Notes under the pieces: model-generated
What the model saw: only the letters and a program-made list of their open reading frames with translations
Databases searched by the model: none
What the model was told of the DNA's origin: nothing
Translations under genes and position numbers: made by a program
Shown here: in pieces, positions 14,311 through 21,360 of the stretch
Layout of the letters: the number at the start of each line of letters is the position of its first letter
Numbering within the stretch: the first letter of the stretch is position 1
Virus record (IMG/VR): IMGVR_UViG_3300029448_000431
Coordinates: 1-24,202 of that record
DNA: 24,202 nucleotides
Source: a virus
Reading direction: 5' to 3' (one strand)

Positions 14311-16614
14311 TTAGAATGTTACTTTAATCATTGATTTTATTAAAGCACTTAATCCTCCTACTTGGAATATATTAAAGTTTGAGCTTGTGTTAAGTGTTAT
14401 TACTGCTGAGGTGTTTTGGTTTCCATTACTTAAAGCCCAAGCTTGTATTATTGGTGGGTTTTGTGAATATAAAGATCCATTTGCACCAGCTCCATTTTCT
14501 CTAGAGGTCGGCATTGTAAAATCAAATGTTGTTGTTGTTTTAGTTGGCGTGGTAACTTTTGCTGAAATTAATTGAACATTACCTGCACTTGGTGATGATA
14601 TGGTTGCACCTGCTTGTGTAAAAGATGATACTTTAAATGCAGGTATATAGGCACCTTTTTTCCCTGATGTACCTCCTGAATTTGCTACTCCTGTAACTTG
14701 AAATGTGTTTGTTCCAACTGCAGAAGCTGAAGCATATAAGTAATTTTGGTTCATATTTTGAATAACTACATAATCACCATTGGATAACCCATGAGCGGAA
14801 CTACTAATTGATAAAGTAGTACTACTTCTTGTCCAGGTTAATCCACCAAACATAGTTGCTGATGATAATAATTCAACACTTCCATCCGCACCACTGCTTC
14901 CTAAATCAGATGCTAAATATCTTACTTCATTATTAAAAGCTGTGTTGATACCAGCTCCTACTAAATCTGACCCATCCCCTTGGAATGAACCACTAAATGA
15001 TCCACTAAATGTTCCATCACCTGTATTTGCAAATGATGCTGTAGTAGCTCTATCCGCTATTGAAGCTGTAGCTTGTGCGCTTAAAGTAGTTGCCCTTACA
15101 GCTACTGAAGCTGTACCTGCAGTTGTTGCTATAGAAGCACTTGTTGTAGTATTAGCAAATGAAGCTGTTACTATATGAGATGCAGTTGTAGCTGTGTTAG
15201 CTATTGAGGCCGTACCTAATAATGATCCTGTTAATGATCCTGAAATTGAAGATCCAGATACTCCACCAAGTACATTTAAAGCTGCTCCTGTTCCATGTAT
15301 TAATAAACTACCTGATAGTAGTGCACTTCCTGAAAATGGGAATCCTACCCCTGTACCTGATGTACCATTAGTACCACTTGTACCATTTGTACCACTAGTT
15401 CCACTTGATCCTGAAGAACCTGATGTACCGTTAGTACCACTAGTTCCACTTGATCCTGAAGAACCTGATGTACCATTAGTACCACTGGTTCCACTTGAGC
15501 CACTTGAGCCACTTGAACCACTAGAACCGCTAGTACCTGATGTACCAGGAACTGATTCTAGAGTTACATTCCAACTTCCATATGTTCCACTACCTCCTAC
15601 CGCTAATACAGTTACGGATAAAGCCCCAGTACCTGAATTATAACCAGTAATTTTCCCAATCATTTTATCATCCGCATCAGAAGCATAAATAATGGCTACT
15701 GATTGACCTACTACATAGGCCATACCTGCTTCAACTGTTAATGATTTGGCACCTAATCCTATTGCTAATGAAGTTGAGGAAGTAGTTGTAAATTCATCAC
15801 CATCCGCACCTGAAGTTCCTGAACTACCACTTGAGCCACTTGAACCTGAACTACCATTTGTACCATTAGTACCACTAGTTCCACTAGAACCAGATGATCC
15901 ACTTGATCCAGAACTACCTGAAGATCCACTAGTACCATTTGTACCAGGGGCTGCTTCTAAACTTATATTCCATGATGATTTAGTACCACTACCTGTAACT
16001 GATGTTACATTTACTGTTAACGCTCCCGTACCACTATTATAAGCAGTAATTTTACCATTCATAAAATTAGCAGCATTTAAGGCATCTACTATAACAAGGG
16101 ATTGTCCTACTATAAAGGCTAATCCTGCAGCAACTGTAAATCCTTTAGACCCTGTACCTATAGCTGTAGATGTGGAAGATGTAGTTGTAAATAAATTACC
16201 ATCTGCACCTGAAGTTCCCGAACTACCGTTTGTACCACTAGTACCACTTGAACCAGATGATCCACTTGATCCTGAACTACCATTTGTACCGCTTGTACCA
16301 CTTGAACCAGATGATCCATTTGTACCTGAAGTACCTGAAGTACCACTAGTACCTGATCCACCACCACCACCTAAACTTCCTGTACTAAAAAATACATCAC
16401 CCGATGCAGTATTATACATTAAAGCGGTAGGTGCATTATTATTTTCAATAACACTACCTGAAGATATTTTTGTGCTTCCTGATACTGTTACAGATCCCGA
16501 TAGTTTAAAATCAAATGGTCCTGCTTCACCATTTAAAGCATCAATTGATCTTAATATATGTTCTGGAAATATTATACTTCCACTAGCAATTCCTTGGGTA
16601 CTTATTCCTGCCAT
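14311..16614 (-). CDS. Long tail fibre with three G-S/T triplet stalks and a duplicated beta domain
   Basis: The 767-residue product starts with the I-S-T-x-G-I-A-S-G-S-I-I attachment-type N-terminus shared with the fibre at 8172-10256. Gly-Ser/Thr/Asn triplet stalks cover residues 87-138, 225-272 and 357-421. Between them are two copies of the same domain of about 85 residues (139-224 and 273-356), each with F-T-T-T-S-S-T-S, V-G-Q-S, Y-N-S-G-T-G-A-L and S-W-N near its end. Residues 425-550 hold A/S/T repeats and a G-S-F-Q-G-D-G-S-D-L motif. The rest (550-767) is an unrecognised C-terminal domain with the segment S-S-A-H-G-L-S-N-G-D-Y-V-V-I-Q, seen in phage fibres. No S74 chaperone is present, so trimerisation must come from another part. 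It lies downstream of gp15, with a promoter octamer 20 nt upstream. Confidence 0.87.
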   Translation of the reverse strand: MAGISTQGIASGSIIFPEHILRSIDALNGEAGPFDFKLSGSVTVSGSTKISSGSVIENNNAPTALMYNTASGDVFFSTGSLGGGGGSGTSGTSGTSGTNGSSGSSGTSGTNGSSGSSGSSGSSGTSGTNGSSGTSGADGNLFTTTSSTSTAIGTGSKGFTVAAGLAFIVGQSLVIVDALNAANFMNGKITAYNSGTGALTVNVTSVTGSGTKSSWNISLEAAPGTNGTSGSSGSSGSSGSSGSSGTSGTNGTNGSSGSSGSSGSSGTSGADGDEFTTTSSTSLAIGLGAKSLTVEAGMAYVVGQSVAIIYASDADDKMIGKITGYNSGTGALSVTVLAVGGSGTYGSWNVTLESVPGTSGTSGSSGSSGSSGSSGTSGTNGTSGSSGSSGTSGTNGTSGSSGSSGTSGTNGTSGTNGTSGTGVGFPFSGSALLSGSLLIHGTGAALNVLGGVSGSSISGSLTGSLLGTASIANTATTASHIVTASFANTTTSASIATTAGTASVAVRATTLSAQATASIADRATTASFANTGDGTFSGSFSGSFQGDGSDLVGAGINTAFNNEVRYLASDLGSSGADGSVELLSSATMFGGLTWTRSSTTLSISSSAHGLSNGDYVVIQNMNQNYLYASASAVGTNTFQVTGVANSGGTSGKKGAYIPAFKVSSFTQAGATISSPSAGNVQLISAKVTTPTKTTTTFDFTMPTSRENGAGANGSLYSQNPPIIQAWALSNGNQNTSAVITLNTSSNFNIFQVGGLSALIKSMIKVTF
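15352..15546 (-). repeat. G-S/T triplet stalk 3 in the long fibre
   Basis: Encodes residues 357-421, Gly-x-y triplets of Ser, Thr and Asn without proline. It repeats a higher-order block (GTSGTNGTSGSSGSS type) at a spacing of about 15 residues. Confidence 0.8.
15547..15798 (-). repeat. Duplicated fibre beta domain, copy 2
   Basis: Encodes residues 273-356, clearly homologous to residues 139-224. Both copies share T-T-T-S-S-T-S near the start, A-G-x-A-x-x-V-G-Q-S, G-K-I-T-x-Y-N-S-G-T-G-A-L and S-W-N near the end. The domain type is common in phage fibres. Confidence 0.85.
15799..15942 (-). repeat. G-S/T triplet stalk 2 in the long fibre
   Basis: Encodes residues 225-272, sixteen Gly-x-y triplets joining the two duplicated beta domains. 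Its spacing and codon pattern resemble those of stalks 1 and 3, consistent with duplication of a stalk-plus-domain unit. Confidence 0.8.
15943..16200 (-). repeat. Duplicated fibre beta domain, copy 1
   Basis: Encodes residues 139-224. It differs from copy 2 at many positions, for example I-V-D-A-L-N-A-A-N-F-M-N-G versus I-I-Y-A-S-D-A-D-D-K-M-I-G, so the duplication is not recent. Confidence 0.85.
16201..16356 (-). repeat. G-S/T triplet stalk 1 in the long fibre
   Basis: Encodes residues 87-138, about seventeen Gly-x-y triplets made of Ser, Thr and Asn. It is preceded by a poly-Gly run at 82-86. Confidence 0.8.
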
Positions 16615-16634
16615 GTTATTTCTTTATTTCTATA

Positions 16635-16642
16635 ATAAATAT
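16635..16642 (-). promoter_or_regulatory. Putative late promoter motif ATATTTAT at the head of the fibre cassette
   Basis: ATATTTAT on the minus strand, followed by TATAGAAATAAAG, 20 nt upstream of the ATG at 16614. It lies between the gp15 stop codon and the first fibre gene and may drive the fibre genes down to the glycosyltransferase. Confidence 0.5.
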
Positions 16643-16645
16643 ATA

Positions 16646-17524
16646 TTATGCTATTGTTTCTTTAAATACAGTTTTAGTAACGTTATATGATTTTGGACTA
16701 GGTCCGGCCATAGCGGCATTTATACCAGATGGTATTAGATACCCATAAACTAAAACATTCATATTAATTCTATTTGCCCTATCAACTCCATTTTCTAATA
16801 AAACAGGAGTATCAAAATTATCTATATTTGCTCTAAACATAAATCTTTCAGGATCTCCCCAATATGATCTAGCAGCAAATTCTATTGCTTCTGTAATTTC
16901 ATTAGCCTGATCTACATAATCTGTAAAAATAGATAAACTATAAGTTATATCTATATAATCTGGTATTATTCCTACTATATATTCTTTTTGTGGTTTTTGT
17001 CCTCTTAAAACATTAAAATTATCATACACATTTCTTCTTGAATATCCTGTTTCAAAGTATTGTACATTATTTACTTTATTACCATCTAATTTATTTCCTA
17101 TAGTATTATTTTTAGTAAAACTATCTCTTTTAAACATTACAAGAGGTACCATTGTTTTACCATTTTTATCTCTATAAAAACCATCTCCCTGCATAGATTT
17201 CCATCTTTCAGGTGAACCATAAATTATTGGTACAGAAATTCTTCTATCATTTTGTGTTACTGTGGGTTTGATTACATTTTCTAAATAATATAAAATAGCA
17301 CTATCTATATCTTTTAAACCAATAGACATAGTTTTATGTTTAGTATCATCTTTTAAAGATACTTCTAATGCTCTATTAATTTCAGGCTGTCCTGGATTTA
17401 CTTCAGCAGATGTTACTGTTTCAGTTAAAGGGGCAACAACTTCATTAGTATCCGGATTAACATAAGGTTTGTTAAATTTAGATAAAAATTCCCTTTTAGT
17501 ATATGGTCTAGGTTTAAAATCCAT
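16646..17524 (-). CDS. gp15: Tail completion / proximal sheath stabiliser, gp15-type
   Basis: The 292-residue product is close in length to T4 gp15 (272 residues). Visible motifs are V-P-I-I-Y-G-S-P-E-R-W at about 97-107, M-V-P-L-V-M-F-K-R-D-S at about 125-135, Y-F-E-T-G-Y-S-R-R-N near 156-165, and P-D-Y-I-D-I-T-Y-S-L-S-I-F-T-D-Y-V-D-Q near 188-206. I associate these with the marine T4-like gp15 family. The protein caps the tail tube and sheath at the neck end and joins the tail to gp13/gp14 on the head. Its ATG overlaps the gp14 stop by one base (TAATG), so translational coupling is likely. The gp13-gp14-gp15 order matches T4 and supports the call. A different head-tail joining role cannot be excluded from motifs alone. 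Confidence 0.78.
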   Translation of the reverse strand: MDFKPRPYTKREFLSKFNKPYVNPDTNEVVAPLTETVTSAEVNPGQPEINRALEVSLKDDTKHKTMSIGLKDIDSAILYYLENVIKPTVTQNDRRISVPIIYGSPERWKSMQGDGFYRDKNGKTMVPLVMFKRDSFTKNNTIGNKLDGNKVNNVQYFETGYSRRNVYDNFNVLRGQKPQKEYIVGIIPDYIDITYSLSIFTDYVDQANEITEAIEFAARSYWGDPERFMFRANIDNFDTPVLLENGVDRANRINMNVLVYGYLIPSGINAAMAGPSPKSYNVTKTVFKETIA

Positions 17525-18015
17525 TATAATCTTTGTTCTTTAAGTCCTATTCTTTCTGGTCTTGTATAATGACATTCTACTATTATTGAATGACTCGATC
17601 CAAAATCATCTACTGTATCACTATATGGATAAGAAGGATCTTTACCTACTACTAGTTGGTTTTCAACTAGATTATCTACTTCATAATAATCTTCATTCCA
17701 TAATATTACATCTCCTATTTCAGGAACTACATTTGCATCAGTCAAATCTTTTCTAAAAAATCTAGCAGATAATGTTCTATTTCTATCAACACCAAAATCA
17801 TCATTTAATGATGTTTGGTCACCTCTATCTAATAAACATTTTAATAAAACAGGACCAATCCAAGTTTTATTTTGTGCTTCACCATAAATGTTAGAAGGTG
17901 TATTATCTAATTTAGGTTTATAATAACCAACTTGTTGTTCTATAATTTTATGTAAGAGCTCTGTATTAAGCCCTTGAAATAATAATACATCTTTATTTCT
18001 TCCGTATAATGCCAT
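17524..18015 (-). CDS. gp14: Neck protein gp14-type
   Basis: The 163-residue product starts MALYGRNKDVLLFQGLNTEL, followed by L-H-K-I-I-E-Q-Q-V-G-Y-Y-K near 21-33. A beta-rich second half has G-D-V-I-L-W-N-E-D-Y-Y-E-V-D-N-L at about 102-117 and S-I-I-V-E-C-H-Y-T-R near 143-152. The layout fits head-closure proteins that sit on the connector and hold in the packaged DNA. It is shorter than T4 gp14 (256 residues), so the core may be reduced or a T4 extension absent. The gene begins one base after the gp13 stop and overlaps gp15 by one base, forming a tight neck operon. The assignment rests on this synteny plus the N-terminal motif. Confidence 0.75.
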   Translation of the reverse strand: MALYGRNKDVLLFQGLNTELLHKIIEQQVGYYKPKLDNTPSNIYGEAQNKTWIGPVLLKCLLDRGDQTSLNDDFGVDRNRTLSARFFRKDLTDANVVPEIGDVILWNEDYYEVDNLVENQLVVGKDPSYPYSDTVDDFGSSHSIIVECHYTRPERIGLKEQRL

Positions 18016-18016
18016 A

Positions 18017-19168
18017 TTATGCTATGTAAATAGGTAATGGTACTTGATCCAATGTACCTTTCATTGCTTCGGCTTCTTCCGCTTTTCTTTGTAGTTGCAT
18101 TTTTCTAGAATTTTCATCTAAATCTGTTCTTAATTTTTCAATTAAAGCAGCTTTTTCAGCACTAGCAGCTGATATTAAATCCGCTTGATTTAATGAAACT
18201 TCAGCACCAGGTATAGGTACCTGTTGATATTTTCCTCTTACATATCCTAATAATTCTTTAGCTAAAGCTAATGTATATTCAAAAATCCAATATCTACCGG
18301 GCGCATTAACATAAGCATAAGTAGGGTTGTCATAAGGTACATTAGAAATATCCGTTACTAAATTACTTCCTGAATATGCAGCAGTAGTAGGTGCATTTCG
18401 TTCATCTACTTTAATATATTGAATAAATAATTGCCCTTCAGCATTAGGTATAGGAAATACTCTTAAATTATTATTTACTAATTCAAAAGAAAATGCCGAT
18501 TTTCTAATTTGGTCATTCATTTCAATTGCTTGAATTACCGATACATCATAATAAATTGGCATTAATAAGAAGTTAATTGCAGGTGAATAATTTCCAAATC
18601 CAAATACATCTAATAATTGTTGAGAACCATATCCTGTACCAGCATATGGATCAAAATATCTTACAATTGCTGGGGTGTTTTGGAAAAATACCTGTTTTAT
18701 TTCAATTGAACCTGTAATACCTTGTGTTTGTTTCCAATCATTTAAATCATATTCTTGTATAGATGCCGTAAGTGGAATAGATCCTGAATACCAAGTTACT
18801 GTACCTCCTGATCCTGCTTCAGATCCATAATTTTCTGCTAATCTTATAACATTTCCTAAATTAGGATTAATTACATCTTGATTATGAGAAGATCCTGTAC
18901 TAGATGCTTCTAAATTTATAAAATTATTTCTTATTTGATATAAGTAAAGTTCATTACCATATGTAGTAACTGCTTCTTCAAAACAAGCATAAAAAGAACC
19001 ACTACCTAATTCAACATCTACTGTAGGATATCCTAAACGAGATGCACAAAAATCTGCTACTTTATCAGCATCTGTAGTAAAATCTGTATCACTATCATAA
19101 AAAGCAAAAGGAGTTTGTCCTGAGGCAAATGATGAAGATCCGGGCCATATTATAGGTGTTTGAGACAT
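18017..19168 (-). CDS. gp13: Neck protein gp13-type
   Basis: The 383-residue product has the N-terminal pattern I recall from marine T4-like gp13: I-W-P-G-S-S-S-F-A-S-G-Q-T-P-F-A-F-Y-D, then F-x-x-D-A-x-K-V-A-D-F-C-A-S-R-L-G-Y-P at about 30-48 and V-E-L-G-S-G-S-F-Y-A-C-F-E-E-A-V-T-x-Y-G near 52-71. A later P-G-R-Y-W-I-F-E-Y-T-L-A-L-A-K-E-L-L-G-Y-V-R-G-K-Y motif (about 292-315) is also characteristic. It is longer than T4 gp13 (309 residues). With gp14 it forms the neck that closes the filled head and receives the tail. It starts 6 bases after the preceding small gene without its own promoter octamer, so it is probably read from the promoter at 19627. Confidence 0.85.
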   Translation of the reverse strand: MSQTPIIWPGSSSFASGQTPFAFYDSDTDFTTDADKVADFCASRLGYPTVDVELGSGSFYACFEEAVTTYGNELYLYQIRNNFINLEASSTGSSHNQDVINPNLGNVIRLAENYGSEAGSGGTVTWYSGSIPLTASIQEYDLNDWKQTQGITGSIEIKQVFFQNTPAIVRYFDPYAGTGYGSQQLLDVFGFGNYSPAINFLLMPIYYDVSVIQAIEMNDQIRKSAFSFELVNNNLRVFPIPNAEGQLFIQYIKVDERNAPTTAAYSGSNLVTDISNVPYDNPTYAYVNAPGRYWIFEYTLALAKELLGYVRGKYQQVPIPGAEVSLNQADLISAASAEKAALIEKLRTDLDENSRKMQLQRKAEEAEAMKGTLDQVPLPIYIA

Positions 19169-19174
19169 ATTTTA

Positions 19175-19612
19175 TTATGTTGTTGCGATTATATATTCTA
19201 TTTTGGCATTACTACCTGATGGTTCAACTTTTAGTGAAGCAATGTCATCATAAGTAAATACTGCATCACTTCCTGATAGGATACTTCCTGTAATTGCACT
19301 AGTAGATACCATAAAAGATCCTCCAGCATCAATTTTAAAATTAAGTTGTTCTACTGAAGATGATACTTTTAGATTTACAGGTACATCTGTAGAATAATTA
19401 CTAATTCTAGCATATTTTAAACTACTACTTAAAAAAGTTCCTGCTCCTTCTGTATCGCTTAGTGAAAATATAGTAGTTTCTGAACCAGATAATGTATTTA
19501 ATATTCTATTATCTGTATAATTAACTCCTGTAATAGTTTGAGAAAAATCTGATCCTCTTTCTACACCTTCTAATGAAATTCTTTCTTGTATTGTTATGTT
19601 AAAGTTGGCCAT
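19175..19612 (-). CDS. Unidentified small beta-rich virion-type protein
   Basis: The 145-residue product (MANFNITIQERISLEGVERG start) has no recognised motif. It is rich in Ser, Thr and Gly, lacks cysteine, and alternates hydrophobic and polar residues, as expected for a small beta-sandwich (for example V-N-L-K-V-S-S-S-V-E-Q-L-N-F-K-I-D near 79-95). It lies directly after the gp23 terminator, with a promoter octamer only 14 nt upstream, and leads the neck gene cluster gp13-14-15. Position suggests a capsid decoration, head-vertex or neck-associated protein. These are inferences; I see nothing that decides among them. Confidence 0.72.
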   Translation of the reverse strand: MANFNITIQERISLEGVERGSDFSQTITGVNYTDNRILNTLSGSETTIFSLSDTEGAGTFLSSSLKYARISNYSTDVPVNLKVSSSVEQLNFKIDAGGSFMVSTSAITGSILSGSDAVFTYDDIASLKVEPSGSNAKIEYIIATT

Positions 19613-19626
19613 AGATATTATTTGTT

Positions 19627-19634
19627 ATAAATAT
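19627..19634 (-). promoter_or_regulatory. Putative late promoter motif ATATTTAT before the neck gene cluster
   Basis: ATATTTAT on the minus strand, followed by AACAAATAATA, 14 nt upstream of the ATG at 19612, the shortest spacing of the set. It begins a few bases after the T-run of the gp23 terminator, so it must restart transcription if it is functional. Confidence 0.55.
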
Positions 19635-19666
19635 TAAAAAAAAATCCCGCCTTGTGGGCGGGATTT
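19635..19666 (-). terminator. Strong intrinsic terminator after major capsid gene
   Basis: On the minus strand a perfect 10-bp stem (AAATCCCGCC with GGCGGGATTT) and a 5-nt loop CACAA are followed by an unbroken run of T (plus-strand A run 19636-19644). It starts about 24 bases past the gp23 stop codon and is the strongest terminator in the window, which suits a highly transcribed capsid gene. Confidence 0.93.
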
Positions 19667-19689
19667 AATTTAAAGTATACTTGTTGTTA

Positions 19690-21342
19690 TTAGATTACTT
19701 GTAAATCTGCAACATGTACTTTTCCATAGAATTCAGGTCTTACCATTTTCTTAGCATATCTAGTCATAATACCTTTTCTTGGAGTGAAAGTATTAGGATC
19801 GTACACTAATGGTGTCATGATTAATGGAATATATGGAGCATATACAGCACCACTTTCTAGGAATTGGTTACCTCTAAATCCTAACAAGATCGTGTTTTCA
19901 GTCATGTAAGGGTTTTTGTAAACTTTATATCTGCTGTTTAATGCACCAATTTTCTGTACACCAAATGCATATTGCATTTTAGCAGCATCCCCGTCAGTAT
20001 CAGCAGCGAATCCTGGAATAGATTCTAATATTGTAGCTACTGTTGGAGAAACAACCATAAAGTTAGCACCACCTCTTAAAGTTTTCTGGTGGATTAAGTT
20101 AGAGATTTTCTGTAATTTAATTCCAAGAGTTTGGAACCAACTCATTTGTGTATAATATACACCATCTGTGTTAGATGTAAAAGCTGTACCAGCTGTGTTA
20201 ATTTCGTTACCTACTTTAGCTGACCATTCAGCCACCTGAGTTGTAGGTACGTTTTCAATTAACATATCTAAAATTTCAAGATCGATTTCTAATGAAATAT
20301 ACTCACTTAAAATATTAGTTAATTCTGCTTCAGCATCTAATGAATGAAATGCATTTAAATCCTGAGAGAATTCTGGTGTCCATTGTGCTTTTAACTTTCT
20401 TGTTTTAGCAGCAATAGTTTCACTTCTTAATTGAACATCGATTTCTGGGATGTTAATTGCTCTACCAGTACCTGTCTGAGAAGAGTAATTAGCATTATCT
20501 TCGAAGTCACCTCTTGCGTTATCAGCAGTTTGCTTGTTATAGAAAACAGTAATGTCTTCATCACTTTCAACACCTGATGATGTTACAAAGAATTCAACAC
20601 TATCTCCGTTTATCTTAGTTAACGCTGGGAAGTTAAGAGCCTCTGTAATTACAGCTAGTGCTCCGTTAGCACCAGTTACTCTCCATCCTCTTACTCCGTC
20701 TACATCAGCACCTGATAAAGATCCTGTTTTAACAGAAATTTTAGTAATTTGACCTGGAGCAGCAGCTACAGAAGCTGATAAATCCGCGTCAAAGTTTACA
20801 TCAGCATAAGAAGCTGAAGATATAGTGTGGTTAGCGTCAGCAACAGAAGCTGAGAATAGGTTAATTGAATATCCGAATCTACCAGCACCGTAAAGACCAC
20901 CTTCGTTTGTATTACCGAAGTGACCATCCGCATAGCTATCACCATACGTTGAATTTCCATCAGTGAATGGAGTTTTACTATTTCCGTACTGGAAGTCTAG
21001 GTAAAATACTAAACCAGCAGGTAAAGACATTGGCTGTACAGAAACGAATTCCTTAGCAGCGATTTGTCCAAATACCTTTCTTACAAGTGGTAATGCTACA
21101 GCAGCATATTGTTCACCTGTACCTGGAGTAAATGTTCCACCTGTCCCAGTAGTGTTAGCTTCAACAACAAGTTGTTTAGCTTGGTTTTCTAACATAATAG
21201 CCATGTTAGACTTATCAGTTTCCTGAGTTATTCCCTCTAGTAATCCTGATTTTTCCCACTTACCCGCTAATTTAGCAGCATCTTTTTGTACTGATTTGTA
21301 CGGGTTAGCAGTTTCTAATAGTTGATTTACTACGTTTGACAT
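19690..21342 (-). CDS. gp23: Major capsid protein gp23
   Basis: The 550-residue product is a T4-type HK97-fold capsid protein (T4 gp23 is 521 residues). After a charged N-terminal region comes Q-L-V-V-E61-A62-N-T-T-G-T-G, where T4 gp23 is cut by the prohead protease after Glu65 before Ala66, so E61/A62 is the likely processing site. Next are A-L-P-L-V-R-K-V-F-G-Q-I-A-A-K-E-F-V-S-V-Q-P-M and G-L-V-F-Y-L-D-F-Q-Y-G, the family's conserved start of the mature protein. The C-terminal region has Y-A-P-Y-I-P-L-I-M-T-P-L-V-Y-D-P-N-T-F and ends K-M-V-R-P-E-F-Y-G-K-V-H-V-A-D-L. It builds the capsid hexamers. It follows the scaffold gene by 18 bases and ends in a strong terminator. Confidence 0.96.
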   Translation of the reverse strand: MSNVVNQLLETANPYKSVQKDAAKLAGKWEKSGLLEGITQETDKSNMAIMLENQAKQLVVEANTTGTGGTFTPGTGEQYAAVALPLVRKVFGQIAAKEFVSVQPMSLPAGLVFYLDFQYGNSKTPFTDGNSTYGDSYADGHFGNTNEGGLYGAGRFGYSINLFSASVADANHTISSASYADVNFDADLSASVAAAPGQITKISVKTGSLSGADVDGVRGWRVTGANGALAVITEALNFPALTKINGDSVEFFVTSSGVESDEDITVFYNKQTADNARGDFEDNANYSSQTGTGRAINIPEIDVQLRSETIAAKTRKLKAQWTPEFSQDLNAFHSLDAEAELTNILSEYISLEIDLEILDMLIENVPTTQVAEWSAKVGNEINTAGTAFTSNTDGVYYTQMSWFQTLGIKLQKISNLIHQKTLRGGANFMVVSPTVATILESIPGFAADTDGDAAKMQYAFGVQKIGALNSRYKVYKNPYMTENTILLGFRGNQFLESGAVYAPYIPLIMTPLVYDPNTFTPRKGIMTRYAKKMVRPEFYGKVHVADLQVI

Positions 21343-21360
21343 TTTTTTAAATTTAATTTA

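Noticed and set aside
15194-15643. Long plus-strand ORFs rich in P-L-V-P-L-E-P opposite the fibre genes (also 15746-16042 and 16172-16690)
   Set aside because: They are the antisense reading of the Gly-Ser/Thr triplet repeats, which keep the opposite frame open by composition. They have no promoter motif or conserved-looking start.
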